Assembly (NCBI GenBank): GCA_029557905.1
Contig: JAKQHR010000184.1
Location: 1-40,276, forward strand
Length of the DNA stretch: 40,276 nt
Source of the DNA: Verrucomicrobiota bacterium
GTDB taxonomy: Bacteria > Verrucomicrobiota > Kiritimatiellia > JAKQHR01
Direction of reading: 5' to 3'
The notes under the pieces were generated by a model that did not search any database, was not told the DNA's origin, and worked only from the letters and a program-made list of their open reading frames with translations. The position numbers and the translations under genes are program-made. Numbering within the stretch: the first letter of the stretch is position 1; each line of letters starts with the position of its first letter. Shown one piece after another: positions 4,382-13,188 of this stretch.

Positions 4382-5905
4382 TTAATATGACTTCGCAAAA
4401 ATCACGCGGCGGCGGCTGGGCTTGCCGCTGATGACGCACGTCCCCTCTTCCTCCGGCGCATCCTGCGGGATGCAGCGGACGGTCACGTTGAGTTCCTCGC
4501 GAAGCTGATTCTCAACAGCTTCCTCCCCGCTCCAGTGCGAAAGCGCAAATCCGCCGTGAATTTCGGGTTTTTCGGCGTTTTTCGGCGTAAAATAGGCATA
4601 AAAATCGTCTTTTTTATCGATTTTGACCGTATTTTCGTCCCGAAAAGCCTTTGCGCGCTCAAAAAGTCCATTCTGGATCTCGTCCAGAAGCGTGGCGAAC
4701 GTTGCGACCAGTTCCGCGCGGGGAACACCCTTTTTGTCGCGTGCCTCCCGGTCGCGGCGGCCCATGAATACGGAATCGGAAGCCATGTCGCGCGGTCCTA
4801 TTTCCAGCCGGACGGGAATTCCTTTTTTGATCCACGACCAGACTTTTTCGCCGCCGCTGATGTCGCGGGCGTCCACCTCGACGCGCACGGCGCGGCCGTC
4901 GTACTGCACGGCGCGCAGTTCGGAAGCCACCCGGTCGCAGTATTCCAGGACCGCGGCGCGGTCGGCATCCTTGTGAATCACGGGAAGAATCACAACATGG
5001 GCGGGCGCGAGGCGCGGAGGCAGCACCAGACCGTTGTCGTCGCTGTGCGTCATGATCAGTCCGCCCACGAGTCGGGTTGAAACGCCCCACGACGTGGTCC
5101 ATGCCAGCACCTCGGATCCGTTTTCGTCCTGGAACTTGATATCGGACGCCTTGGCGAATTTCTGTCCGAGGAAGTGCGATGTGCCGGCCTGAAGGGCCTT
5201 GCGGTCCTGCATCATGGCTTCGATGCTGTAGGTGTTCACCGCGCCGGGGAAGCGCTCGCCGGCGGTTTTTTCGCCGGGGATGACGGGCATGGCCATATAG
5301 TTCTGGGCAAAGCGGGTATAAACGCCCAGCATCTTCCGCGTTTCCTCCTCGGCTTCGGCCTGCGTGGCGTGGGCCGTATGCCCCTCCTGCCAGAGGAATT
5401 CCGTTGTGCGCAAGAACAGCCGCGTGCGCATTTCCCATCGCACAACATTGGCCCACTGGTTGATGAGCAGCGGCAGATCGCGATAGGACTGCACCCATTT
5501 TGAAAACATGGCGCCGATGATGGTTTCGGAGGTCGGGCGCACCACCAGCGGTTCATCCAGCGGGCTGGAGGGTTTGAGCACCCCGCTTGCATCCGCCTCG
5601 AGGCGGTGGTGCGTGACCACGGCGCATTCCTTCGCGAAGCCCTCGACATGCTCGGCCTCCTTCTGCAGGAAGCTCATGGGGATGAAGAGCGGGAAATAGG
5701 CGTTGCGGTGGCCGGTTTCCTTGAACATGCGGTCGAGCACGAACTGGATGTTCTCCCAGATCGCATAGCCCCAGGGCTTGATCACCATGCATCCGCGCAC
5801 CGGCGAAGTCTCCGCCAGATCGGCGGCCTTGACCACCTGCTGATACCACTCCGGATAATCCTCGTCCCGCCGCGGCGTAATTGCCGTTTTTTCCTGCTTT
5901 GCCAT
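4382..5905 (-). CDS. proS: Proline-tRNA ligase, type 3 (archaeal/eukaryal-like)
   Basis: A 507-residue class II aminoacyl-tRNA synthetase that charges tRNA-Pro in the cytosol. Visible features: V-R-P-T-S-E-T, motif 2 (FLRTTEFLWQEGHTAH), motif 3 region (GGLIMTHSDDNGLVLPP), an anticodon-binding domain, and the C-terminal domain ending V-I-F-A-K-S-Y. The terminal Tyr and the absence of a YbaK-like editing insert mark the type-3 form. The ATG at 5905 has GGAG 7 nt upstream; the open frame reaches back to 5995 but runs through the palindrome array and is not conserved sequence. A stretch near the 3' end (4568-4635) has helically phased A/T tracts. Confidence 0.96.
   Translation of the reverse strand: MAKQEKTAITPRRDEDYPEWYQQVVKAADLAETSPVRGCMVIKPWGYAIWENIQFVLDRMFKETGHRNAYFPLFIPMSFLQKEAEHVEGFAKECAVVTHHRLEADASGVLKPSSPLDEPLVVRPTSETIIGAMFSKWVQSYRDLPLLINQWANVVRWEMRTRLFLRTTEFLWQEGHTAHATQAEAEEETRKMLGVYTRFAQNYMAMPVIPGEKTAGERFPGAVNTYSIEAMMQDRKALQAGTSHFLGQKFAKASDIKFQDENGSEVLAWTTSWGVSTRLVGGLIMTHSDDNGLVLPPRLAPAHVVILPVIHKDADRAAVLEYCDRVASELRAVQYDGRAVRVEVDARDISGGEKVWSWIKKGIPVRLEIGPRDMASDSVFMGRRDREARDKKGVPRAELVATFATLLDEIQNGLFERAKAFRDENTVKIDKKDDFYAYFTPKNAEKPEIHGGFALSHWSGEEAVENQLREELNVTVRCIPQDAPEEEGTCVISGKPSRRRVIFAKSY
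4568..4635. other. Phased A/T tracts inside proS
   Basis: Runs of four to six A or T have centres near 4570, 4580, 4590, 4602, 4612, 4622 and 4633, that is every 10-11.5 bp. Such phasing usually predicts curved DNA. Here it falls in codons for a Lys/Phe-rich stretch, so codon content alone may explain it. Confidence 0.5.
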
Positions 5906-5927
5906 AAACTGCTCCTGAACCCGTTTT

Positions 5928-6035
5928 TTCCAATGATTGGAAGTCTGTTCAAAAAAGGTTCCAACCATTGGAAGTTTTCGCGCAAAAAGTTCCAATCATT
6001 GGAAGTTTTTTTCCTGAAAGTTCCAATGGTTGGAA
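5928..6035. repeat. 31-bp-periodic palindrome array, locus 1 (four units)
   Basis: Four copies of TTCCAA-NNN-TTGGAA start at 5928, 5959, 5990 and 6021, exactly 31 bp apart. The 16-bp spacers tend to begin GTTTT and end AAAAG, so the linker is itself roughly dyad symmetric. The array lies 23-130 bp upstream of the proS ATG and ends 51 bp from the stop of the preceding gene. Three units of the same kind and spacing recur at 32146-32222. Confidence 0.92.
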
Positions 6036-6086
6036 AAATGCCCGTTTCGCGCCGGTTTTACAACCAATAAAGTGGCCTGCGGAGAG

Positions 6087-8156
6087 TCAGCGGATGAAAA
6101 TATCGGGCCAGCAGTCGTTGCCGGTGTGATGCGTGATGCGGACGGCGGCCTCCGCGGGCTGGTCCACGGGCCAGAGGAAGATTTCATAATCGGCGGCATC
6201 GTGCTCGTGTCCTTTTTCGCACGCGCCCAGCACCATGTATTTCCCGCCGGGCGAAAGACGCGGGAAATATTCATGGCTCCACGGCAGCGGAAGGTCCAGC
6301 CAGAGCGCGCCGCCGGCGCGGCGCGATTCGAGCTTCCAGACAGCGTTTTTCATCTGGCCGCCGTGATCCACATAATAGAGGAAACCGTGATCCGGAGACC
6401 ATGCAAGCTGGCAGCCTCTGCCGCTTCCAACCCGCAGGCGCTCTTCGCCGCGGCCCAGCAGGACCGTGTCGCGCTGGCGACCCCGGAGCGTGACGGCGAG
6501 ACGGCGCGCGTCCTCGTTGTAGTCCGGGGTCTGCAGGTGGACCTTCGGATCGCCGCTGTCAAACAGGATTGTTTCGGTTCCGTCTTCGAGGCTGTGCCGG
6601 ACAAACAGCGAGGCCCGGCGCTGGAAATACACCGATTTCCCGTCGGCCGCCCAGGTGGGCGTGTTGCCGTCGGGAATGATTTTCAGCTCCTTCCCGTTTT
6701 CCGCATCCATGACCACCACATCCCACGGGAGCGGATCCCGCTGCGAGGCCCACGGAATCTTTGTCCGGCAGAAAACGATTTGTGACCCGTCGGGCGAAAT
6801 GCGCGGATAGGTTTCGGTGTGAGGATGGCTTGTGAGCGGCCGGATTTTTCCGGACGGCAGGTCCATTTTCCATATGTCGTGATTGCCGCCGCGGTTGGAG
6901 CTCCAGACGATGAACCCGTCAAGTTCCCGGAGAGCCTGCCGCAGTTTGTTCCGCTGCTCGCGCGAAAGACCCTCCTCATGCCCCGCCTTCGGGGGTGTCA
7001 GGCTCCCGCTTTTTTTGATGCCGCGCCAGGAGAAAGCGGCCGCAGCGGCGGCAAAGACCAGCAGGATCACGGCTGCGGACGCGATGAGAATTTTTCGGCG
7101 GGTTATTGTTTTCATTTCTTTCTCCGTCTTTGGCGAGCCCGCGCTGAAGGTGAACACCACGAGGGCCATCCCGCCGAGGGTGTAGTCAATGAACTGGCTC
7201 AGCACATGCATGCTGAGCATCATTACAATGGACACGTCCGCCGGAAAGCCGAGGAGGGTCAGCGCGGCGAGGCCGCCCGCCTCGTAGGTTCCGAAGCTCA
7301 TGAACGTCGGCAGCAGGGCAAGGCTGGCTGTGCCTTCGGCCGTAATCAGCGCGATGATCACGGCCACGGGCGAAGCCTCGGCGAAGTGTCCGCCGAACGC
7401 GGGCGCAATGCCGGCAAAAAGAAGATAGAGTCCCGCGTATTTCACGAGGCGCACGCCGAGGGAAAGCGCGACCACCGCGGTCAGGCGGCCCGACCTGCGG
7501 GTGAAGGTGAAGGCGTCCGCCAGCCGGTGCAGGAAACCGAACATTCTGTTCAGCGCGGGGCGCTGGAACCGCACGGCGCGGAGCTTTGCGGAGATCCAGC
7601 CCGGAGCGTACAGCAGGGCCATCCATCCGGCCAGGGTGATCACAAGCAGAATGCCCGTGCTGATCAGCAGCAGCTGATGGGCGGACTGACCGAGAACGGG
7701 CAGCGCGATGATCACAGCGGCGATCAGCAGCAGCGCCACGAAGTCAAACAGCATGCTGAGCGCGAGGGATGAAACACAGTCCTCGCCCCTGACGCGATAG
7801 CCCTTGTTGAGCATGGCGATATAGCTCAGCTCGCCGAGGCGCGCCGGGAGCATGTCCACCAGCATGTTGCGCGTCATGGTGGTCAGGTAGAGATGAAAAA
7901 GCGACGGCACGTTCTGCTCGCCGCCCGCCTTCAGCAGCACCCCGTAGCGCACGGAGCGCAGAAAGGCCTGCAGGAGCTGGCACAGCAGATAAATGCCGAC
8001 GGCGGCGAGGGAGGCGTTCCGAACGGCTCCGACCACCTGCGCCGCGCTGACTCCGGGATGACTGGCGGAAACCAGACGGAAAATCAGCGCGATCACACCG
8101 AAGGAGATGGCGGCGGAATAAAGTATTCGTATGAAAATGTCACGGCGACGGATCAT
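6087..8156 (-). CDS. YbhN-type membrane protein fused to a TolB-like beta-propeller
   Basis: A 689-residue protein in two parts. Residues 1-340 form about eight membrane spans of the lysylphosphatidylglycerol-synthase TM/UPF0104 (YbhN) family, with the conserved R-L-G-E-L-S-Y and Y-E-A-G-G motifs. Residues 348-689 begin with a new membrane segment (KTITRRKILIASAAVILLVF) and continue as a WD40-like/TolB propeller (I-W-K-M-D-L-P-S-G-K, ISPDGSQIVF, LSPGGKYMVLG). An internal ATG at 7115 has GGAG upstream, so the second half may also be made separately. It follows the gene at 8163 by 6 bp, with GGAG before its start. The role is probably in envelope lipid or glycan transport; substrate unknown. 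Confidence 0.8.
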   Translation of the reverse strand: MIRRRDIFIRILYSAAISFGVIALIFRLVSASHPGVSAAQVVGAVRNASLAAVGIYLLCQLLQAFLRSVRYGVLLKAGGEQNVPSLFHLYLTTMTRNMLVDMLPARLGELSYIAMLNKGYRVRGEDCVSSLALSMLFDFVALLLIAAVIIALPVLGQSAHQLLLISTGILLVITLAGWMALLYAPGWISAKLRAVRFQRPALNRMFGFLHRLADAFTFTRRSGRLTAVVALSLGVRLVKYAGLYLLFAGIAPAFGGHFAEASPVAVIIALITAEGTASLALLPTFMSFGTYEAGGLAALTLLGFPADVSIVMMLSMHVLSQFIDYTLGGMALVVFTFSAGSPKTEKEMKTITRRKILIASAAVILLVFAAAAAAFSWRGIKKSGSLTPPKAGHEEGLSREQRNKLRQALRELDGFIVWSSNRGGNHDIWKMDLPSGKIRPLTSHPHTETYPRISPDGSQIVFCRTKIPWASQRDPLPWDVVVMDAENGKELKIIPDGNTPTWAADGKSVYFQRRASLFVRHSLEDGTETILFDSGDPKVHLQTPDYNEDARRLAVTLRGRQRDTVLLGRGEERLRVGSGRGCQLAWSPDHGFLYYVDHGGQMKNAVWKLESRRAGGALWLDLPLPWSHEYFPRLSPGGKYMVLGACEKGHEHDAADYEIFLWPVDQPAEAAVRITHHTGNDCWPDIFIR

Positions 8157-8162
8157 GATGAA

Positions 8163-10697
8163 TTACTCCAGCCGGGCAAGGGTCAGTTTACGCAGGGTGA
8201 CGTCCGCCGCGCGCGAATAGTCGAAATCGAAGCGAAGCGGATGATTGTCAGGCACGAGGAACTCCACGGAAGTGCTTCCCGGCTGCGCCACCGTGACGGA
8301 GGCTGCGGGCTTCTTCCCGCGAACAGGGATTACGGAAAGTTTCCCGAGCGGGCCGGGCGCCGCATCTTCCGCGGACAGGTCGAGCGTCAGACGGTACCGC
8401 CCCGGCTCCAGGGGAAGATTGAAGCCGTAGAATATGGAACCGGAAGGGTCATAGTCATTTCTGAGGACAACGCTGCCGGATGCCGCATCGGTGAATCCCG
8501 CATGGAAAAAGGCGGAGGCCGGCATTTCAAGGTTCTGACCGGGCTCGGGCAGAACCGGGGTTCTGCCCGCCAGATAAAACTGGTCCACATCCACAGCGCC
8601 CGCCGCAAGGATAATTTCGATCTGGAGTTCTTCAAACGGCGACGGCCGCGTGAACGGGACCGCGATCCATGACCAGTCCGGACTGTCCACGTCCAGCGCA
8701 ACGGCATTTTCTTCGGCGCGCGCGATGGTTCGCACGCTCAGCGCCCCCTGCCCGCGGATGCGGATGATCCAGCGGTTTTCGTCAAAGGCGGAGACCAGCA
8801 ACGGGCGCGTGATGACAGATGCGCCCGGGGTCCTGAATGCGAGCCAGGAGAAGCCGCTGTCAGACGCGATCTCGCAGTTTTCGCGATGCAGATTCTCCGC
8901 CTCCCAGTGCCAGGCGGGAAACGCGAAGGTCTCCGAAGGAATATCCGACACAGGCGGCCGGGCAGCGTCCAGAATCCGGAAGGCCCAGACCGGTCCGTCC
9001 TGCCGCAGGAGCTGAAGCCGCGGATGGCTCAGCAGGCGGTCGAGCGTGACGCCCACCGGAAAGGGACTGACTTTTTCGGGATAAAGGTCTTCGTGAAGAA
9101 GCACGTAATCAATGCCCATGTTTTCAAGGGAGGCGAGCTGGTCATCGCTGATGAGGCCCTGGTTCATGCTTTCAAACACACGGAAGACGTTTTCCACATA
9201 GGCGCGGGGAACCATCGGGCGGTATCCGTTGATGAGGCGGATGCGGTAAAGCGAGGCGTAATCCTGATAGACCGAAGTGTAATGAGAATCGCCCGGCCAG
9301 AGGGTCAGCACAAGAGCGCGCGGCAGGATGCCGCGCGCGGATGCATCCTCCGCAACGGCGGCGTAGGCCCGCTGATCGCCCTGAAGGATGCAGATCGCGG
9401 GATCGCAGAATGCGGCGTATTCGGCAACGATGATCACGCCTGCGGCGGCGAGCGCGCGAGCGGCGGTCAGGTGCTTCAGCCCCCGCCTGCGCACAGAAGA
9501 CCATCCGGTCACAACGGCCATCGCGAGCAGGGTCGGGAGGAGCGCAAAGATTTTTGCGGGCTGACGGATCATCTCATAGGGGGGAATGACCTTGCGGACG
9601 AACAGGAAGATTCCGCCATCAAACGGGCCGCGCGGGCCCAGCGAAAGAACTGCGCAGGCGGCGATGCATAGCAGAAGAAGCCCCGTGATCCCCGTGCGGC
9701 GCAAGCCGGCCCGGGCTGTACGCAGCTGCCAGACCTGCGCGACAAAGCCGCCGGCCGCGAGCAGGACCGCGGCAAAGCCCAGATAGACCTGGCTGCTGAG
9801 ACCCATGTCCCGGCGGCTGAACAACCCGGCGGCCACAGGGGAAAAAAGGCGCACTTCGGAAATTTTGCGGCCGCCGGCCGTTACAGACTCATCCAGCGAC
9901 AGGGCCACCCATTTTGTGAAGACGTAGGAGAGGAGTACGCCGGCGGCCACGGGCAGAAGCACGGCCGCAAGGCGTTTCCAGTCCGCGCGCGTCCGCGGGC
10001 GGCCCCGCTGAATCAGCGCAATGGCGCCCCACACCGGGATGCTGAGCACGGAGAAGAAGAACACATGCGTATCCGTCCAGCAGGCAAAGAGAATGACCAG
10101 GCCGGCCAGCAGGCCCGCCCGAAACCGTTCGCGACGGATCGCATCGTCCAGTCCGAGCCACAGCATGGGGATCCATGCCATGGCGAAGCCGGTGGGGCTT
10201 CCGCCCAGAAGACTGACCCAGCGGTACGGCAGGGCGATGCCCAGAAGCGCGGCCAGCGCGGCGAGCGGCCAGCGCGGCGTATAGCGCGAGGCCAGCTTCC
10301 ATGTGAAAAACGCGGTGAGCCAGAGAGAAAAGAGGTCCGTCAGATTCCATGCCAGCGCCCGCGAGAAGGACAAATTCAGCAGAGCCCACACCACGGAGAA
10401 CGGCGCATAGTAAGCGCCAGGCTCAAACCGGGTGGAATCGTCGCCCGTGTTGAACTCATAGACATTGTGGAAGACAGGCGTTTCTCCGAAGAGCATGTCG
10501 CCCGCCAGCCAGAAGTGATAGAGAAGCTGGAGATGATCGCCGGGGAACATGATGCGTTCGGCGGGCGTGTCTGACCGGTGATGGGCGGCCGGGATGCCCG
10601 AAGCCGCGAACCTGGGCAACGGCCATGTGAAAATCATCCAGACGGCCAGCGTGATCAGCAGTGACGCCGCGGCGGGGAAATATTTTCTGCTGGTCAC
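8163..10697 (-). CDS. Large membrane protein, GT-C glycosyltransferase-like
   Basis: An 844-residue protein. The first 500 or so residues hold about 10-12 hydrophobic spans (L-L-I-T-L-A-V-W-M-I-F, F-F-T-W-K-L-A, and so on). An early luminal loop has P-G-D-H-L-Q and D-D-S-T-R-F-E-P. The last 330 residues are soluble, rich in beta strands, and probably periplasmic. This layout resembles GT-C-fold or YfhO-like envelope glycosyltransferases, but no single family is certain. GTG 10697 was chosen because it overlaps the upstream stop as GTGA; the frame is open to 11255, but that part is only a shadow of the neighbouring gene. It lies between two YbhN-type genes, suggesting they handle the same lipid-linked substrate. 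Confidence 0.72.
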   Translation of the reverse strand: MTSRKYFPAAASLLITLAVWMIFTWPLPRFAASGIPAAHHRSDTPAERIMFPGDHLQLLYHFWLAGDMLFGETPVFHNVYEFNTGDDSTRFEPGAYYAPFSVVWALLNLSFSRALAWNLTDLFSLWLTAFFTWKLASRYTPRWPLAALAALLGIALPYRWVSLLGGSPTGFAMAWIPMLWLGLDDAIRRERFRAGLLAGLVILFACWTDTHVFFFSVLSIPVWGAIALIQRGRPRTRADWKRLAAVLLPVAAGVLLSYVFTKWVALSLDESVTAGGRKISEVRLFSPVAAGLFSRRDMGLSSQVYLGFAAVLLAAGGFVAQVWQLRTARAGLRRTGITGLLLLCIAACAVLSLGPRGPFDGGIFLFVRKVIPPYEMIRQPAKIFALLPTLLAMAVVTGWSSVRRRGLKHLTAARALAAAGVIIVAEYAAFCDPAICILQGDQRAYAAVAEDASARGILPRALVLTLWPGDSHYTSVYQDYASLYRIRLINGYRPMVPRAYVENVFRVFESMNQGLISDDQLASLENMGIDYVLLHEDLYPEKVSPFPVGVTLDRLLSHPRLQLLRQDGPVWAFRILDAARPPVSDIPSETFAFPAWHWEAENLHRENCEIASDSGFSWLAFRTPGASVITRPLLVSAFDENRWIIRIRGQGALSVRTIARAEENAVALDVDSPDWSWIAVPFTRPSPFEELQIEIILAAGAVDVDQFYLAGRTPVLPEPGQNLEMPASAFFHAGFTDAASGSVVLRNDYDPSGSIFYGFNLPLEPGRYRLTLDLSAEDAAPGPLGKLSVIPVRGKKPAASVTVAQPGSTSVEFLVPDNHPLRFDFDYSRAADVTLRKLTLARLE

Positions 10698-11653
10698 GCC
10701 GGGACCTCCCGTTTCCCGCGCGTCAGGAAGGCGGCGCCGCCGAAGACGGCCGCATAAACGAACGTGATGGCCACATACAGCAGCGCGAGGGACAAGGCCG
10801 CCTCTCTGCTGACTCCGACCTGGCTGAAGAAAAAAACATAGGCGCCGTCGCGCACGCCCAGCCCGTAGATGGAAATCGGGAGCGCCTCGATCAGCGTGAT
10901 GAGCGGGATGAAAATCGCGAACGGGAGCATGCCGATGTCCAGGCCAAGGGTCAGCCCCATCATCCACACAATGACAATCACCATAAACTGGAAAGCCAGC
11001 GAAATGGAAAGCGTCTTGACCAGCAGAACTCCGTTGCGGCGATAGGTCGAAATGGAGTTGAGAAACCTGCGCACGAACTCCTGCAGTTTCGCGAGGCGGT
11101 CCAGATGAAACAGGCGCAGGCCCCAGAGGAGCAGGCGCTGCTGCAGGAGCATCCAGACCATGATCATCATGAGCGCAAACACGCCGGCCGGGATCAGGAT
11201 AATGCGGGGTTCCGGAAGGCGCCGGATTCCCGCAAGGGAGAAGACAAGACCCCATGCCGCAATGGCCAGAAAACCGGTGAAGCGGTCGGCGAACACCGAT
11301 GCAAAACCTTCGGCCGCGCGGGAGCTTCGCTTTGAGACATCATAGATCCTGTAGGCATCCCCCCCGATGCTGGATGGAAGAAACAGGTTGAAAAAAGTGC
11401 CGATCAGATAACTCCGGGCAAGGCGCCAGAGGCCGACATCAATGCCGTCCGCCTTCAGCAGCAGCTCCCATTTGAAGGCGCTTGCAAGCGTATTCAGAAA
11501 GCACAGGATAAAAATTGGAAGGAGATATACGGGGCTGGCCTGCGAAAATATTTCACGGAAAGAGGTCCAGTCCGCGCGGGCATACAGAAAAGTCAGCAGG
11601 CACACGCTGAAAGCGATCTTGACCAGCGGAATGAATTTCCTGATTCCCTTCAT
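10694..11653 (-). CDS. YbhN/UPF0104-family membrane protein (LPG synthase TM-like)
   Basis: A 319-residue integral membrane protein with about eight spans. The family motifs F-N-L-F-L-P-S-S-I-G-G-D-A-Y-R (residues 90-104) and F-A-D-R-F-T-G (near 124), and the later P-I-S-I-Y-G-L-G-V-R-D-G, are clear. Members are linked to flipping or anchoring of polyprenyl-linked or phospholipid groups; the substrate here is unknown. First gene of the minus-strand run leading to proS; a promoter lies at 11674-11702. It overlaps the next gene by 4 nt. It lacks the soluble MprF catalytic domain, so it is unlikely to aminoacylate lipids itself. Confidence 0.85.
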   Translation of the reverse strand: MKGIRKFIPLVKIAFSVCLLTFLYARADWTSFREIFSQASPVYLLPIFILCFLNTLASAFKWELLLKADGIDVGLWRLARSYLIGTFFNLFLPSSIGGDAYRIYDVSKRSSRAAEGFASVFADRFTGFLAIAAWGLVFSLAGIRRLPEPRIILIPAGVFALMMIMVWMLLQQRLLLWGLRLFHLDRLAKLQEFVRRFLNSISTYRRNGVLLVKTLSISLAFQFMVIVIVWMMGLTLGLDIGMLPFAIFIPLITLIEALPISIYGLGVRDGAYVFFFSQVGVSREAALSLALLYVAITFVYAAVFGGAAFLTRGKREVPA

Positions 11654-11673
11654 AAAAGTCCGTTAAGAGAGCA

Positions 11674-11702
11674 AGGCTAGTGAGGGGCGCGCCCACCGTC
11701 AA
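11674..11702 (-). promoter_or_regulatory. Promoter of the ybhN-GT-C-proS run
   Basis: On the minus strand, TTGACG (complement of 11697-11702), a 17-bp spacer containing the palindrome GGCGCGCC, and TAGCCT (complement of 11674-11679). The predicted start lies about 14 nt before the ATG at 11653. Confidence 0.5.
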
Positions 11703-11791
11703 CCCTTTCATCGGGCTTTGAGACTGAAAAGTGCATAGCGTTCAATCTTTAGTGTGGAAAAACCCGCGATACGCCGCTACTCTCCGTCACC

Positions 11792-12763
11792 ATGAAATTA
11801 ATGCCATACATTCAAATTGCGCGGCCGGATCACTGGTTCAAGAACATATTTGTTCTTCCGGGCATCGTGCTGGTGTATTTTTTCGAACGGCTTCCGCTGG
11901 ATTTCCAATTTGCAGTTAACGTGGTGACCGGGCTTGTGTGCGCCTGCCTGGTGGCCTCCAGCAATTATGTGCTCAATGAAATCCTGGATTCCGCCAAGGA
12001 CAAGTTTCATCCGGAAAAGCAGTTCCGGCCGATTCCGTCAGGACAGGTTAAACTTCCGCTGGCGTGGCTGGAATGGGTTCTGCTGGCAGTCGCGGGACTT
12101 GGACTGGCGTTTCACCTGAACTGGCGTTTCGGCGCCATGGCCGCCCTGCTGTGGATCGCGGGCTGCTGCTACAACATTCCGCCGGTGCGCACCAAGGACA
12201 TGGCCTATGCGGATGTGATCAGCGAATCCTTCAACAATCCGCTGCGGATGGCCATGGGCTGGTACAGCACCGGCTTCACGGAACTGCCGCCTGTTTCCAT
12301 TCTTCTGGCCTACTGGATGTTTGGCGCGTTCCTGATGGCCATGAAGCGTTTCGCCGAGTATCGCAGGATTGCCGATCCCGCGCGGGCCGGACAGTACAGG
12401 AAATCGTTTGCCTACTACAACGAGGAGCGCCTGATCGAGAGCCTCTTTTTTTATGGCGCGCTGTTCGGCATGTTTTCGGGGGTGTTCATTGCGCGCTATC
12501 ATGTGGAACTGGTGCTGGCCACGCCGCTGGTCGCCTTTCTGATTGCCTATTACATGCACCTCGGCTTCAAACCCGACAGCGTTGTGCAGAAACCGGAATA
12601 TCTTTATCACGAGCGGAAACTTGTCCTGCTTTCCGTCCTGGCGTTCCTGGCCTGCGCGTTCCTGCTGATGACTGAAATTCCCGGCTTCCAGTCCCTGATC
12701 GAACCCACAAAAGTCAGTCCCGGGGCGCATCACCTCATCCTGACTTCGGGAGGAAATCCATGA
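11792..12763 (+). CDS. UbiA-family prenyltransferase, DPPR-synthase-like
   Basis: A 323-residue integral membrane protein. R-P-D-H-W-F-K-N at residues 11-18 is the N-terminal mark of 5-phosphoribosyl-1-pyrophosphate:decaprenyl-phosphate transferases. N-E-I-L-D-S-A-K-D at 62-70 and the following F-R-P-I-P-S-G form the Mg-binding motif of UbiA enzymes. A second site, D-V-I-S-E-S-F-N-N-P-L-R-M, replaces the usual second Asp-rich motif. Likely reaction: transfer of ribose-phosphate to polyprenyl phosphate, as in arabinose or ribose-linked glycan synthesis; the acceptor is inferred. The stop overlaps the next gene by 4 nt. It is divergent from the YbhN/GT-C run and may feed the same envelope pathway. 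Confidence 0.82.
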   Translation: MKLMPYIQIARPDHWFKNIFVLPGIVLVYFFERLPLDFQFAVNVVTGLVCACLVASSNYVLNEILDSAKDKFHPEKQFRPIPSGQVKLPLAWLEWVLLAVAGLGLAFHLNWRFGAMAALLWIAGCCYNIPPVRTKDMAYADVISESFNNPLRMAMGWYSTGFTELPPVSILLAYWMFGAFLMAMKRFAEYRRIADPARAGQYRKSFAYYNEERLIESLFFYGALFGMFSGVFIARYHVELVLATPLVAFLIAYYMHLGFKPDSVVQKPEYLYHERKLVLLSVLAFLACAFLLMTEIPGFQSLIEPTKVSPGAHHLILTSGGNP

Positions 12764-13128
12764 AAAGCGAAACCGTCGCCATTCTGGGCGCAAGCGACAA
12801 TCCGGAGCGCTACTCTCACAAGGCGTTCATCCTGCTGCGCGAGAACGGGCACAAGGTGATTCCGGTCAACCCCTCGGGAAAAATCATTGAAGGCATTCCG
12901 GCAGCCCAATCGCCCGGGGACATCACGGAGCCGGTGGACACACTGACGATGTATGTCTCGCCGGGGATTTCGAGCAAACTGACCGATGCGATTCTTGCGC
13001 TGAAGCCCCGGCGGATCATCTTCAATCCCGGCACGGAAAATCCGGAACTGCAGCAGAAATGCGCGGCGCAGGGCATGGAAGTGATCGAGGCCTGCACGCT
13101 GGTCATGCTGCGCACGGGCCAGTTCTGA
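12760..13128 (+). CDS. CoA-binding domain protein (YccU-like)
   Basis: A 122-residue Rossmann-fold protein. V-A-I-L-G-A-S-D-N-P-E-R-Y-S at the N-terminus is the nucleotide-binding loop of the succinyl-CoA-synthetase-type CoA-binding domain. V-I-P-V-N-P-S-G-K and I-I-F-N-P-G-T-E-N also fit YccU-type stand-alone proteins. Biochemical role unknown. ATGA overlap with the prenyltransferase gene indicates co-translation, but no functional link is obvious. Confidence 0.85.
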   Translation: MKSETVAILGASDNPERYSHKAFILLRENGHKVIPVNPSGKIIEGIPAAQSPGDITEPVDTLTMYVSPGISSKLTDAILALKPRRIIFNPGTENPELQQKCAAQGMEVIEACTLVMLRTGQF

Positions 13129-13188
13129 AGCGTTTTGCCTTGAAGCACGGCAGCCGCGGTTTTAGTCTGCTTTCCCAATGACACAAGG

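Noticed and set aside
5906-5995. Longer proS start at 5995
   Set aside because: The added 30 residues are the translation of the palindrome array. The ATG at 5905 has a good ribosome-binding site and the family-standard N-terminus.
5928-6035. Palindrome arrays as a CRISPR
   Set aside because: The repeats are 15 bp and the spacers 16 bp with shared ends, too short and too similar for CRISPR. No cas genes are present, and the unit count is only 3-4.
10698-11255. N-terminal extension of the GT-C-like gene up to 11255
   Set aside because: It overlaps the YbhN-type gene in another frame, and the translated part is Pro/Arg/His-rich without membrane spans. The GTG at 10697 gives a normal membrane start.
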